Below are positions 8,193 through 14,192 of a stretch of DNA of 14,192 nucleotides, in pieces. How positions within the stretch are numbered: the stretch's first letter is position 1; every line of letters starts with the position of its first letter. The notes under the pieces are model-generated. The model saw only the letters and a list, made by a program, of their open reading frames with translations. It searched no databases and had not been told where the DNA came from. The translations under genes were made by a program, and so were the position numbers. The DNA is from Nitrospirota bacterium (GTDB taxonomy: Bacteria; Nitrospirota_A; Leptospirillia; Leptospirillales; Leptospirillaceae). The stretch spans positions 1-14,192 of the forward strand of contig DAIBSV010000032.1 of assembly GCA_027415455.1 (NCBI GenBank), written 5' to 3'.

Positions 8193-8609
8193 ATGCCGAA
8201 GACGCTTTATTTCGAAAAACTCTCTCTCATGGTGAAGATAGGGACGGGATCGGAGGAAAGGGCCCGGCCCCAGAAGATTTTTATTTCGGGAAAGATTGAG
8301 TTGGCCGAGATTCCCTGGGGGAACGACCTGATCCAGAAAACGGTGGACTATGACCGTCTCATCAGGGAGATTGTTGCGAAAGGGGAAGGGTCGGAGTGTT
8401 GTCTCCTCGAGCGTCTGGGGGAAATTCTATCTGATCATGTATTGGGGCACTTCCCCGGGGCCTCGGAGGTCACGCTGTCCCTCTGGAAGGATCCTCCTCC
8501 CCTTCCGCTCGCCCTCGACCGTGTCGGCCTGACGATAAGGGAAAACAGGGCGGGATGGGAAGGTCGGCGGAGAAACGGCACCGAATCAAGCCAGGAAAGG
8601 GCGCCATGA
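8193..8609 (+). CDS. folB: Dihydroneopterin aldolase
   Basis: FolB cleaves 7,8-dihydroneopterin to 6-hydroxymethyl-7,8-dihydropterin and glycolaldehyde in cytoplasmic folate synthesis. The protein has 138 residues, slightly longer than the usual 120 because of a charged tail (about 114-138). Conserved positions are present: EERARPQK, with Glu22 in the substrate-contact position, TVDYD with Tyr53, CLLERLGEIL with Glu73, and SLWKDPPPLP with Lys99 in the catalytic-lysine position. Its start is three bases after the lipoprotein stop, with only a distant GGGAG upstream. Its last four bases overlap the next gene (ATGA). No other folate gene is in the window. The related FolX epimerase and PTPS fold families are less likely because the catalytic Glu/Lys pair fits FolB. 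Confidence 0.88.
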   Translation: MPKTLYFEKLSLMVKIGTGSEERARPQKIFISGKIELAEIPWGNDLIQKTVDYDRLIREIVAKGEGSECCLLERLGEILSDHVLGHFPGASEVTLSLWKDPPPLPLALDRVGLTIRENRAGWEGRRRNGTESSQERAP

Positions 8610-9445
8610 TCTTTCATCCCAATGTTTTTGGACTGCTTCTTTTGCAAACGACGGCCGGAGGCTGCTTTCTCATGACCTTTCTTTATCGGTATCCTTCGGT
8701 CAACCGGTCTTTTTACAGATTGCACGGACTCCTGTTCCTTCTGTTTGCGGGAGGTGCTCTTTTTGCTCTCGGTCCATCCGGATTGAGGATTCCCGCTTTT
8801 CATCCGGGCCGCCTGGACCAGTTGACTGTTTATCTGGTGATGCTGGGGACGGGAGGACTCCTGGCCTACAATGTCCTTCTCAACTTCATCTCCTGGGACA
8901 GAGGCCGTTCCATTTCGAGGCCGCTTCTGAATCTCTCGGCCATTCTGCTTTTGGGAGCCACAGGGACAGCCACGCTCTTTCTCAACGCCTCCCTCTCCCT
9001 TTCCGCCTCGGGAATCCTCCTTCTCATGTCGATGTTCATCTCCACCTTTCTTCTCGGTGCCGTTCTCCTGGCCATGAACTGGGGGCATTTCTATCTGACC
9101 AACCCGACGCTTCCCATTGAACCTTTGGCCTTTCTGTCGCGCACACTCCTGGGATGCGCCGGACTGACGGCCCTCACTTCGGGAATCATGACCGGTCTGA
9201 ACTGGAAAGAGCATCCCGGATTTGCCGAGGGGCTCCTCCTTGAATCATTTCAGGGACTTTATCTGTGGGGACGTCTTCTCATCGGTGTTATCGGGGGACT
9301 TGTGATCTCTTACCTGGCATACAAGACGGTACGGATGCATTCGACACAGGCCGCAACCGGACTTCTCTATGTCGCCCTCCTCATGATTCTCTTCGGAGAG
9401 GCTTTTTCCCGCTTTCTCTTCCTCAACCTGGGAATTTTGATATGA
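8606..9445 (+). CDS. Conserved membrane protein of unknown function, about eight helices
   Basis: I do not recognise a named family. The protein has 279 residues and is very hydrophobic, with predicted membrane segments near 8-27, 39-57, 73-95, 107-127, 135-157, 178-197, 217-239 and 248-272. Two stretches look conserved-type rather than generic: MNWGHFYLTNPTLPIEPL (157-174), with His161 and a proline-rich loop, and STQAATGLLYVALLMILFGE (246-265), with a polar start to the last helix. ATG 8606 is chosen because AGGAAAGG (8593-8600) lies five bases upstream and the start overlaps the folB stop as ATGA; the longer frame from 8555 would run through folB. No metal-binding cysteine motif or transporter signature is visible. 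Co-transcription with the CcmH-like lipoprotein hints at an envelope or respiratory role, which is inference only. Confidence 0.8.
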   Translation: MIFHPNVFGLLLLQTTAGGCFLMTFLYRYPSVNRSFYRLHGLLFLLFAGGALFALGPSGLRIPAFHPGRLDQLTVYLVMLGTGGLLAYNVLLNFISWDRGRSISRPLLNLSAILLLGATGTATLFLNASLSLSASGILLLMSMFISTFLLGAVLLAMNWGHFYLTNPTLPIEPLAFLSRTLLGCAGLTALTSGIMTGLNWKEHPGFAEGLLLESFQGLYLWGRLLIGVIGGLVISYLAYKTVRMHSTQAATGLLYVALLMILFGEAFSRFLFLNLGILI

Positions 9446-9504
9446 TAGCGAGAGTATAATGCCGGAAGAATTGAAAGCCCCGCACGGTATTTTGGACGGG
9501 TCAG

Positions 9505-9534
9505 TTGATTTGTCAGTAGGATTATCGATAGAAT
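9505..9534 (+). promoter_or_regulatory. Candidate sigma-70 type promoter for the ferredoxin/radical SAM unit
   Basis: TTGATT (9505-9510) is followed by an 18-base spacer and TAGAAT (9529-9534), matching the -35 and -10 consensus at four and five of six positions. It lies about 150 bases upstream of the ferredoxin ATG, so the transcript would carry the repeat-rich leader. This is pattern matching only. Confidence 0.4.
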
Positions 9535-9554
9535 AAGGGTCTTATAGTAACCTC

Positions 9555-9579
9555 GGCCTCTTTTCCGATGGAGAGTGCC
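9555..9579 (+). promoter_or_regulatory. Possible leader hairpin containing the first repeat copy
   Basis: GGCCTCT (9555-9561) can pair with AGAGTGCC (9572-9579) through seven base pairs with one bulged T, leaving a ten-base loop. The 3' arm is part of the first copy of the 13-base repeat. It is a modest stem whose significance rests on the repeat being present twice. Confidence 0.3.
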
Positions 9580-9580
9580 T
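9568..9580 (+). repeat. 13-base direct repeat, copy 1
   Basis: ATGGAGAGTGCCT occurs here and again at 9615-9627, with 47 bases between the copy starts. Both are in the ferredoxin leader. Exact repetition of 13 bases within 60 bases is unlikely by chance. It could be a protein-binding site, an RNA structural element or the relic of a local duplication. Confidence 0.7.
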
Positions 9581-9602
9581 TTTGAGCGAGGTCCTGGTTT
9601 CT

Positions 9603-9643
9603 CGGGCCCGGATAATGGAGAGTGCCTCGGGCGCGGGCCCGCG
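9603..9643 (+). promoter_or_regulatory. Paired GC-rich palindromes flanking repeat copy 2
   Basis: CGGGCCCG occurs at 9603-9610 and again at 9634-9641, the latter inside the longer perfect palindrome CGCGGGCCCGCG (9632-9643). Since each copy is self-complementary, the two can pair with each other. That forms an 8-bp GC stem with the second 13-base repeat (9615-9627) in its loop. Each could instead act as a double-stranded DNA site. A moderately T-rich stretch follows (9645-9658), so a weak attenuator is also conceivable. Confidence 0.4.
9615..9627 (+). repeat. 13-base direct repeat, copy 2
   Basis: This is the second exact copy of ATGGAGAGTGCCT (first at 9568-9580). It lies between the two CGGGCCCG palindromes and 59 bases ahead of the ferredoxin start. 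Confidence 0.7.
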
Positions 9644-9685
9644 GTTTGTCTTCTTTCAAGCAAAGAAATGGTCAAGGAGGCCTGG

Positions 9686-9940
9686 ATGTCTATTCTGATT
9701 GCCGATAACTGCATTTCCTGCGGAGCCTGCCTTCCGGAGTGTCCGAATGACGCTATCAGCGAAGGGGATCCCATTTACGTGATCGATCCGGATCTCTGCA
9801 CGGAATGCATCGGGTTCCACGATGAACCCCAGTGTGCTGCCGTTTGTCCCATTGACGAATGCTGCATACCTGATCCCAATTACGTCGAAACAAAAGAGCA
9901 GCTTCTCGCGAAGAAAGACCGGATTCATCCGAACGGATAA
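9686..9940 (+). CDS. YfhL-type 2[4Fe-4S] ferredoxin
   Basis: This is a small cytoplasmic electron carrier of 84 residues with two [4Fe-4S] clusters. The first motif is C-x2-C-x2-C-x3-CP (Cys9, 12, 15, 19). The second has the widened C-x2-C-x8-C-x3-CP spacing (Cys38, 41, 50, 54). Two further cysteines (59, 60) and a charged C-terminal helix follow. The widened second motif and C-terminal extension are typical of the YfhL/Allochromatium-type ferredoxins, which are known for very low and unequal potentials. The frame extends upstream to 9575, but ATG 9686 has AAGGAGG (9674-9680) five bases upstream and gives the family amino end MSILIADNC. It directly precedes the radical SAM gene, so it is a plausible electron donor for that enzyme, which is inference. 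Confidence 0.93.
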   Translation: MSILIADNCISCGACLPECPNDAISEGDPIYVIDPDLCTECIGFHDEPQCAAVCPIDECCIPDPNYVETKEQLLAKKDRIHPNG

Positions 9941-9941
9941 C

Positions 9942-9981
9942 GGGGTTCCCCCCCTTGCGCTTTCTCGCAGGGGGGCTCCCC
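9942..9981 (+). promoter_or_regulatory. Strong intercistronic hairpin before the radical SAM gene
   Basis: C-run plus TGCG (9948-9959) pairs with CGCA plus G-run (9966-9975) around the loop CTTTCT, with a bulged T. An outer GGGG (9942-9945) can pair with CCCC (9978-9981). The total is about 14 base pairs, mostly G-C. No T-run follows and the ribosome site AAGGGAG begins only a few bases later. It is therefore more likely an mRNA stability, processing or translation-control element than a terminator, although partial attenuation cannot be excluded. Confidence 0.65.
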
Positions 9982-9996
9982 TGAAGGGAGCAATGA

Positions 9997-11880
9997 ATGG
10001 CCAGGAAATTTGTACTAGTCGAGCCGAAGTCGACCCATCTCCATGTTTATAGTTCGTTCACCATTCCGAGACTCGGAGTCATACTCCTGGGGACCATGCT
10101 GAGGAACAGGGGGTGGGATGTCCGGGTCTATATTGAGGATGTAGCGCCTGTTGACATGAAGGAAGTTCTTTCTGCAGACGTAGTGGGAATTTCGACTCTG
10201 ACCTCCACGGCTCCCCAATCCTACCGGCTTGCGAATATCGTCCGTGAGGCTGGGATTCCCGTTGTCATCGGCGGGACTCATGTGTCCTTCCTTCCGGATG
10301 AGGCCCTCGATTATTCGGATTATGTCGTGCGCGGTGAAGGGGAGGAAACGCTGTTTGAACTCCTGGAGGCCATGGATGGTCGTGGTGACATGGAGAAGAT
10401 CCTCGGACTTTCCTACTGGAAAAACAACAGGAAAGCCCATAATCCTGACCGACCCCTCAAGGAAGATCTCGACTCCAATCCCATTCCCGATTATGGCATT
10501 GTGGAGGGATGGGATACCCAAAAGAGAGGCCTGATTTCCATTGCGACCTCCAGGGGTTGCCCTTTCACCTGCACATTCTGTTCTGTTCCGGGAATGTATG
10601 GCCACGGCTTCAGGATGCATTCCATCGATCGGGTCATTGAGGAGATTCGGGTCAATAACCCGAAATATGTCTTTTTTGCCGACGACCTGTTTACAGCCAA
10701 CCGGAAAAGGACGAAGGATCTTCTGAAAAGAATGATCGCTGAAGGGCTGACTCCTGAATGGGGAGCCCAGATCAGGACGGAAACGGCCTTCGACCCGGAA
10801 CTTCTTGAGCTTATGAAGGCCAGCAACTGCTTCAACGTCTTTATTGGGTTTGAATCGATCAACCCGCAGACGCTTGATCTTTTCAATAAACGTCAGACCT
10901 ATGAAAAAATTGTCCGGTCGGTTGAGGCTTTCAACAAGCATGGGATTAGAATTCACGGGATGTTCGTGGTCGGGGCCGATACTGACGACAAGGCGACGAT
11001 TTTTGAGACGGCCCGCCTCGCCAAGGAATGGAATCTTCAGTCAATCCAGCTGATGATCCTGACACCCTTACCAGGATCCCCGGATTTCGATCATTTCTAT
11101 GCGACGGGTAACCGCGAACTGCTCTACAAGGACTGGAGCCTCTACGATGGGCACCATACGGTGTACCGTCCGAAGAATATGACCGCCTACGAGCTAAATG
11201 AGGCGGCGATTGCGGCCATGGAGGATTTCTACTCCTGGAAAAACATTGCCCGAAGTGCGATGAGGCGAGACTATTATTCGACGCTGATCCAGTTTGGCGC
11301 AAAAAATCTTTTGAAGAACTGGCGACGGGAAAATAACAGCTTTCTTGAGGAGCTCCGATCGACAGTCTTTGAAAAAGCGGAGGAAGGAAAGGAGTCTTCC
11401 TCCCAAATTCCACGCACGAACCGTGTGGGAGTTCCGAGATTCATTCTCGACTCGGAACTGGGTTCAGGCCTTGTCGCGTTCTTTGCAAGGCTTGGCAGTT
11501 CAGTGGTCCCCTTTTCCGAAGTGCCTCCCGATGGGCAAGAGGATCCGACGGCCCTTTCTAGAATTCGGGGAAAGGTGGACTGTATCGTGTTGCCGGTGAT
11601 GGAGCGGGCACGGCAGGGAGAAGAGGAGTTCTTCCAGAAGATCGAGAGTCTGAAACAATGGATGAACCAGCACAAGCAGTCGGCTCCGACAGCCGTCTCC
11701 CTGTTTCTCGACAAACAAGATGGCTCCCTCTATTCCTCACTGGCTCAACTTGGAGCGTTTTTTACAAAAGATCTGGACAGAGTGCATCAGGCGTACAAGG
11801 AAACGATGACCGGTATCAGAACCATCAGTCCGACATCGGTTGATGAAGTGAAGCCGGTCATGGTCCAGTTGTCGTCCTAG
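9997..11880 (+). CDS. B12-binding-domain radical SAM protein, substrate unknown
   Basis: This is a 627-residue cytoplasmic radical SAM enzyme. Residues about 1-165 form a cobalamin-binding-type Rossmann domain (LGVILLGTMLRNRGWDVRVY, DVVGISTLTSTAP, VVIGGTHVSFLPDEAL, VVRGEGEETLFELL), without the DxHxxG cobalamin-ligating motif. The radical SAM domain follows: the cluster motif is CPFTCTFC (Cys188, 192, 195) in TSRGCPFTCTFCSVPGMYG. Downstream, VFFADDLFTANRKRT (225-239), IGFESINPQTL (283-293), HGMFVVGADTDD (320-331) and LTPLPGSPDF (355-364) are barrel motifs, and DWSLYDGHHTVYRPKNM (379-395) follows. Residues about 415-627 contain a charged helical link and an alpha/beta-like domain that I cannot assign. 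ATG 9997 lies seven bases after AAGGGAG. Similar proteins are widespread and mostly uncharacterised; the paired ferredoxin suggests its reductant. Confidence 0.9.
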   Translation: MARKFVLVEPKSTHLHVYSSFTIPRLGVILLGTMLRNRGWDVRVYIEDVAPVDMKEVLSADVVGISTLTSTAPQSYRLANIVREAGIPVVIGGTHVSFLPDEALDYSDYVVRGEGEETLFELLEAMDGRGDMEKILGLSYWKNNRKAHNPDRPLKEDLDSNPIPDYGIVEGWDTQKRGLISIATSRGCPFTCTFCSVPGMYGHGFRMHSIDRVIEEIRVNNPKYVFFADDLFTANRKRTKDLLKRMIAEGLTPEWGAQIRTETAFDPELLELMKASNCFNVFIGFESINPQTLDLFNKRQTYEKIVRSVEAFNKHGIRIHGMFVVGADTDDKATIFETARLAKEWNLQSIQLMILTPLPGSPDFDHFYATGNRELLYKDWSLYDGHHTVYRPKNMTAYELNEAAIAAMEDFYSWKNIARSAMRRDYYSTLIQFGAKNLLKNWRRENNSFLEELRSTVFEKAEEGKESSSQIPRTNRVGVPRFILDSELGSGLVAFFARLGSSVVPFSEVPPDGQEDPTALSRIRGKVDCIVLPVMERARQGEEEFFQKIESLKQWMNQHKQSAPTAVSLFLDKQDGSLYSSLAQLGAFFTKDLDRVHQAYKETMTGIRTISPTSVDEVKPVMVQLSS

Positions 11881-11912
11881 GACACCTCTGAGCCGAAGGA
11901 GACTTTCAGTCG

Positions 11913-12359
11913 ATGGAAAAAATGACACGAATTGCAACCGCTGAAGAGCTCTCACAGAAAAAATGGTATGTTGTGGATGCCGACGGGCAGACCGTTGGAA
12001 GACTCTCGACAGCCGTTGCTCTTCTTCTGAGAGGCAAAAACAAGGTTTTCTTTACCCCTCATCAGGATGCCGGGGACTTCGTCATCGTGATCAATGCCAC
12101 CAAAGTGGCATTTACCGGTAAAAAATGGACCCAGAAAATGTATTACCGCCACAGTGGCTACCCGGGTGGGTTCAAGTCGGCGACCGCGAAGGAAGTCCGG
12201 AGCCGGAATCCGGAGCACCTGGTCATCCATGCCGTGAAGGGCATGCTCCCCAAAAACAAGTTGTCCAATCAGTTTATGAGCCGGCTCAAGGTCTATGCGC
12301 AGGAAACGCATCCCCACCAGGCTCAGAATCCTGAAGTCTATGCCTTAGGAGGTCGTTGA
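11913..12359 (+). CDS. rplM: 50S ribosomal protein L13
   Basis: L13 is an early-assembling protein of the large subunit that binds 23S rRNA. The 148 residues match the family throughout: [27 protein letters not shown] (about 18-44), [19 protein letters not shown] (54-72), [13 protein letters not shown] (77-89) and [23 protein letters not shown] (106-128), ending with HPHQAQNP. The start is ATG 11913 with AAGGAG at 11896-11901, about eleven bases away; an in-frame ATG three codons on (11922) is the alternative. Only 32 bases separate it from the radical SAM gene. Its promoter is either inside that gene or shared with it, which I cannot resolve. Its stop overlaps the rpsI start by one base (TGATG). 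Confidence 0.98.
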   Translation: MEKMTRIATAEELSQKKWYVVDADGQTVGRLSTAVALLLRGKNKVFFTPHQDAGDFVIVINATKVAFTGKKWTQKMYYRHSGYPGGFKSATAKEVRSRNPEHLVIHAVKGMLPKNKLSNQFMSRLKVYAQETHPHQAQNPEVYALGGR

Positions 12360-12766
12360 TGGAAAGAGAACCGAACGAGGACGGACGGGGTTCTGCAACA
12401 GGGAAGCGCAAGACAGCCATTGCTCGGGTCAGGGTACAGGTTGGTACCGGTTTGATCCAGGTCAATGACAGACCTCTGGAAGAATATTTTCCCCGGACAC
12501 TCTGGACGACCCAGGTCAAAGCCCCCATCGAACTGACCAATATGGCCGGAAAGCTCGATGTTTTCGCAAAAGTGACGGGAGGGGGGTTGACGGGACAGGC
12601 TGAGGCCATCCGCCATGGAATTTCCCGCGCTCTTCTCGAAATCAATCCGGAGTTCCGTGACTCCTTGAAAAAAGAAGGCTTTCTGACTCGTGACGCCAGG
12701 GCCAAGGAGCGTAAAAAGTTCGGCCAGAAAGGCGCCAGAAAGCGTTTTCAATTTTCGAAACGCTAA
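12359..12766 (+). CDS. rpsI: 30S ribosomal protein S9
   Basis: S9 is a small-subunit head protein whose C-terminal tail reaches the P-site tRNA. The 135 residues contain the family pattern: [19 protein letters not shown] (about 13-31), [10 protein letters not shown] (37-46), [21 protein letters not shown] (about 76-96), [16 protein letters not shown] (107-122) and the basic tail [11 protein letters not shown] ending in the functionally important Lys-Arg. ATG 12359 is chosen because AGGAGG (12347-12352) lies six bases upstream; a TTG one codon earlier is less likely. It forms the widely conserved rplM-rpsI pair and is followed by a strong terminator. Confidence 0.98.
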   Translation: MEREPNEDGRGSATGKRKTAIARVRVQVGTGLIQVNDRPLEEYFPRTLWTTQVKAPIELTNMAGKLDVFAKVTGGGLTGQAEAIRHGISRALLEINPEFRDSLKKEGFLTRDARAKERKKFGQKGARKRFQFSKR

Positions 12767-12790
12767 GCTTGAGTGGGTGTCCCACGAAGG

Positions 12791-12818
12791 AAGGGGAGAC
12801 CGCGGTCTCCCCTTTTTT
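12791..12818 (+). terminator. Rho-independent terminator after rpsI
   Basis: GGGGAGAC (12793-12800) pairs perfectly with GTCTCCCC (12805-12812) around a CGCG loop, followed at once by six T residues (12813-12818). It ends the rplM-rpsI transcript 27 bases after the rpsI stop. ArgC starts 21 bases later, so argC depends on readthrough or on a promoter very close to or inside this region. Confidence 0.92.
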
Positions 12819-12838
12819 CGTGCTGATTCTGGAGAAAA

Positions 12839-13870
12839 ATGCAGGAAAAATCGCGAGAAAAAGAAGTTCGTATCGGAATTGCGGGAGCGTCGGGATATGC
12901 AGGAGGGGAGTTACTTAATCTTCTTGCCTCCCATCGCTCCGCACGGGTGGTTCGTCTTGCCGGTGAATCCCGGGCAGGTTCGAGAATCAGGGATCTTTTT
13001 CCCCATCTCGACTCTCCTGCAGTTCTGGAAAAAATTTCGGACGCCCCCCTTTGGGACGATGTCGATGTCGTTTTTTTCGCCCTTCCCGCGGGGCAGAGCT
13101 TCTCCCTTGTCCCCCGCTATCTCGAGCGGGGAACGGTGGTCGTTGACCTTGGGCCCGACTACAGGCTGAAAGATCCCGAACTCTATCGCAGGGTTTATGG
13201 AATCGAGCATGGATTTCCCGAGGGGCTCCCCCAGGCCGTTTATGCCCTTCCTGAATGGACGGGACAGGCTCTCGCCAAAGCGCGCCTCGTGGCCTGTCCA
13301 GGATGCTTTCCGACTGGAGCCCTTTTGGGCATACTCCCTTTTCTCCGCTCAGGGCAAATCAGGCGGGATATGATCGTCGTGGATGGAAAGTCGGGGATCA
13401 CGGGGGCAGGAAGGTCTCTCACACTTGAGACCCATTTTCCTGAAATTTCTGAAGGGGTTCTTGCCTACAAGCTTCTTGATCACAGGCATGTTCCGGAGAT
13501 GGAGCAGTCTCTGGAAGGAGGAAAAGTCACATTCGTTCCTCACCTGATGCCGTTCAATCGGGGAATTCTGTCTACGATCTACATGGTTCTGGACCATCCC
13601 TGTTCCCAGGAGGAGATTGACCGGACGATTGATGAAAGCTATCGGGACAGCCCCTTTGTCCGAAGGGTGTCCTCCCCTCCAAACACAATGAGCGTGAGGG
13701 GAACGAACAATGTCCATCTCTATGCCAAAGTCCGGGAGGATCGTCTCGTTGTCCTGACGGCCATCGACAATCTTGTGAGGGGAGCTGCGGGGCAGGCGAT
13801 CCAGGCCATGAACCGAATTTTTGGATTTGAAGAACAAGAGGGATTGCGCCGGGGTGCGCTCTTCCCGTAA
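12839..13870 (+). CDS. argC: N-acetyl-gamma-glutamyl-phosphate reductase
   Basis: ArgC reduces N-acetylglutamyl 5-phosphate to the semialdehyde with NADPH, the third step of arginine synthesis, in the cytoplasm. The 343 residues are normal for the long type-1 form. The nucleotide-binding motif is GIAGASGYAGGELL (13-26). The catalytic cysteine is Cys156 in VACPGCFPTGALLGILP (151-167), which fits the classic ArgC signature. Also present are DGKSGITGAGR (182-192), the VPHLMPFNRGIL segment (233-244) with its conserved histidine, and RGTNNVHLY near the C-terminus. The start is ATG 12839 with GGAG four bases upstream, a rather close site. It lies immediately after the rpsI terminator and 35 bases before argJ. 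Confidence 0.97.
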   Translation: MQEKSREKEVRIGIAGASGYAGGELLNLLASHRSARVVRLAGESRAGSRIRDLFPHLDSPAVLEKISDAPLWDDVDVVFFALPAGQSFSLVPRYLERGTVVVDLGPDYRLKDPELYRRVYGIEHGFPEGLPQAVYALPEWTGQALAKARLVACPGCFPTGALLGILPFLRSGQIRRDMIVVDGKSGITGAGRSLTLETHFPEISEGVLAYKLLDHRHVPEMEQSLEGGKVTFVPHLMPFNRGILSTIYMVLDHPCSQEEIDRTIDESYRDSPFVRRVSSPPNTMSVRGTNNVHLYAKVREDRLVVLTAIDNLVRGAAGQAIQAMNRIFGFEEQEGLRRGALFP

Positions 13871-13905
13871 CTTCAATAATTTCACTCTTTAATGGAAATG
13901 ATGGC

Positions 13906-14192
13906 ATGGCCAGAAAAAAAATGGCGGGAGGAATCACCTTCCCGAAAGGATTTTCGGCAGGGGGCCTCTTCTCCGGTGTCAAGAAAAACGGAAAGCCGGA
14001 TCTGGCACTGATTCTCTGTGAATCGGAGTGTCATGCAGCCGGCGTTTTTACGACGAACCAGATCAAGGCGCCGGCCGTCAGGATCTCCCAGCGCCGTGTC
14101 CGGGGGGCCGGAGTACGGGCGGTCGTCGTCAACAGCGGCAACGCCAATGCCTGTAACGGTGAGCAGGGAGAACGGGACGCTCTCCTGATTTC
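13906..14192 (+). CDS. argJ: Bifunctional ornithine acetyltransferase / N-acetylglutamate synthase, 5' part
   Basis: ArgJ recycles the acetyl group from N-acetylornithine to glutamate and, in bifunctional members, also makes N-acetylglutamate from acetyl-CoA. Only the first 95 codons are present; the gene runs off the right edge. The amino end is recognisable: GGITFPKGFSAGGLFSGVK (8-26), DLALILCESECHAAGVFTTNQIKAPAV (32-58) and VVVNSGNANACNG (73-85), the conserved substrate-site region. The self-cleavage threonine that makes the alpha and beta chains would lie beyond the edge. ATG 13906 has GGAA eight bases upstream; the in-frame ATG at 13921 lacks a site. With argC it implies the acetyl-cycling arginine route. 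Confidence 0.96.
   Translation, partial: MARKKMAGGITFPKGFSAGGLFSGVKKNGKPDLALILCESECHAAGVFTTNQIKAPAVRISQRRVRGAGVRAVVVNSGNANACNGEQGERDALLI

Larger units (their letters stand above)
9446..9685 (+). other. Structured leader region upstream of the ferredoxin gene
   Basis: These 240 bases contain no convincing coding frame. They hold a candidate promoter (9505-9534), a 13-base direct repeat, a possible hairpin at 9555-9579 and two copies of the palindrome CGGGCCCG. A perfect TATAAT lies at 9455-9460, but the nearest TTGATA is only 12 bases upstream of it. The region ends with a strong AAGGAGG site at 9674-9680. A long leader of this kind between otherwise tightly packed genes suggests a new transcription unit with regulated expression. 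I did not match it to any riboswitch class I know. Confidence 0.6.

Noticed and set aside
8435..9214. Minus-strand open frame of 259 codons opposite folB and the membrane protein
   Set aside because: Its Gln/Lys/Glu-rich translation mirrors the hydrophobic membrane protein on the other strand, and it spans two genes with good starts.
9455..9460. Perfect TATAAT hexamer just after the membrane protein gene
   Set aside because: The only -35-like sequence nearby (TTGATA, 9437-9442) is 12 bases away, too close for a normal sigma-70 promoter, and there is no extended -10. The 9505-9534 candidate is better spaced.
10015..10956. Long minus-strand open frame (313 codons) opposite the radical SAM gene
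   Set aside because: It lies wholly inside a well-supported gene with clear family motifs. Its translation is low-complexity and His/Arg/Gly-rich, without any recognisable domain, as expected of an antisense shadow.
12773..12785. Small hairpin GTGGG-TGT-CCCAC after rpsI
   Set aside because: It has only five pairs and no T-run, and it is followed by a much stronger, complete terminator.
13290..13345. Second cysteine (Cys153) close to the ArgC active-site Cys156
   Set aside because: The ArgC signature tolerates any residue at that position, and the catalytic P-G-C context at 156 is normal, so this is not evidence of altered chemistry.
1..14192. Mobile elements, CRISPR, tRNA/rRNA or defence genes
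   Set aside because: No transposase or integrase motifs, spaced repeat array, cloverleaf or rRNA-like sequence was seen. All larger frames are accounted for by housekeeping or unassigned chromosomal genes.

Overview
The window is a gene-dense bacterial chromosomal segment in which every recognisable gene lies on the + strand. It carries cell-shape, RNA-processing, folate, translation and arginine genes and no transposase, integrase, phage gene, CRISPR array, tRNA or rRNA that I can see. Protein style, gene order and moderately high GC suggest a Nitrospirota-type chemolithotroph, with a Leptospirillum-like organism as my best guess. This is an impression from sequence style, not a search result.

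Region 1 (about 1-5988) is an elongasome operon: the tail of a possible upstream gene, an RDD-family membrane protein, then mreB, mreC, mreD, mrdA (PBP2) and rodA. Genes are separated by a few bases or overlap. Together they encode the cytoskeletal scaffold, its membrane adaptors, the SEDS glycosyltransferase and the cognate transpeptidase for lateral wall synthesis.

Region 2 (about 5989-9445) starts after a 130-base gap. It holds rng (RNase G), a small lipoprotein resembling the C-terminal domain of CcmH/CycH cytochrome c biogenesis proteins, folB (dihydroneopterin aldolase) and an eight-helix membrane protein of unknown function. Spacing of 28 and 3 bases and a 4-base ATGA overlap indicate one transcript.

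Region 3 (about 9446-11880) is the least ordinary part. A 240-base leader carries a candidate promoter, a 13-base direct repeat and two identical GC-rich palindromes. It precedes a YfhL-type 2[4Fe-4S] ferredoxin. A strong intercistronic hairpin then separates the ferredoxin from a 627-residue B12-binding-domain radical SAM enzyme with an unassigned C-terminal domain. Ferredoxin and radical SAM enzyme look like a reductant/enzyme pair.

Region 4 (about 11881-14192) holds rplM and rpsI (ribosomal proteins L13 and S9), ended by a clear rho-independent terminator. It then holds argC and the start of argJ, cut by the right edge, for arginine biosynthesis.

Several starts were set by Shine-Dalgarno position rather than by the longest open frame: RDD 125, mreD 2545, rng 6119, lipoprotein 7707, membrane protein 8606, ferredoxin 9686 and rpsI 12359. 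I found no clear evidence for an undescribed system. The best candidates for follow-up are the ferredoxin/radical SAM unit with its structured leader and the unknown membrane protein with its lipoprotein neighbour.
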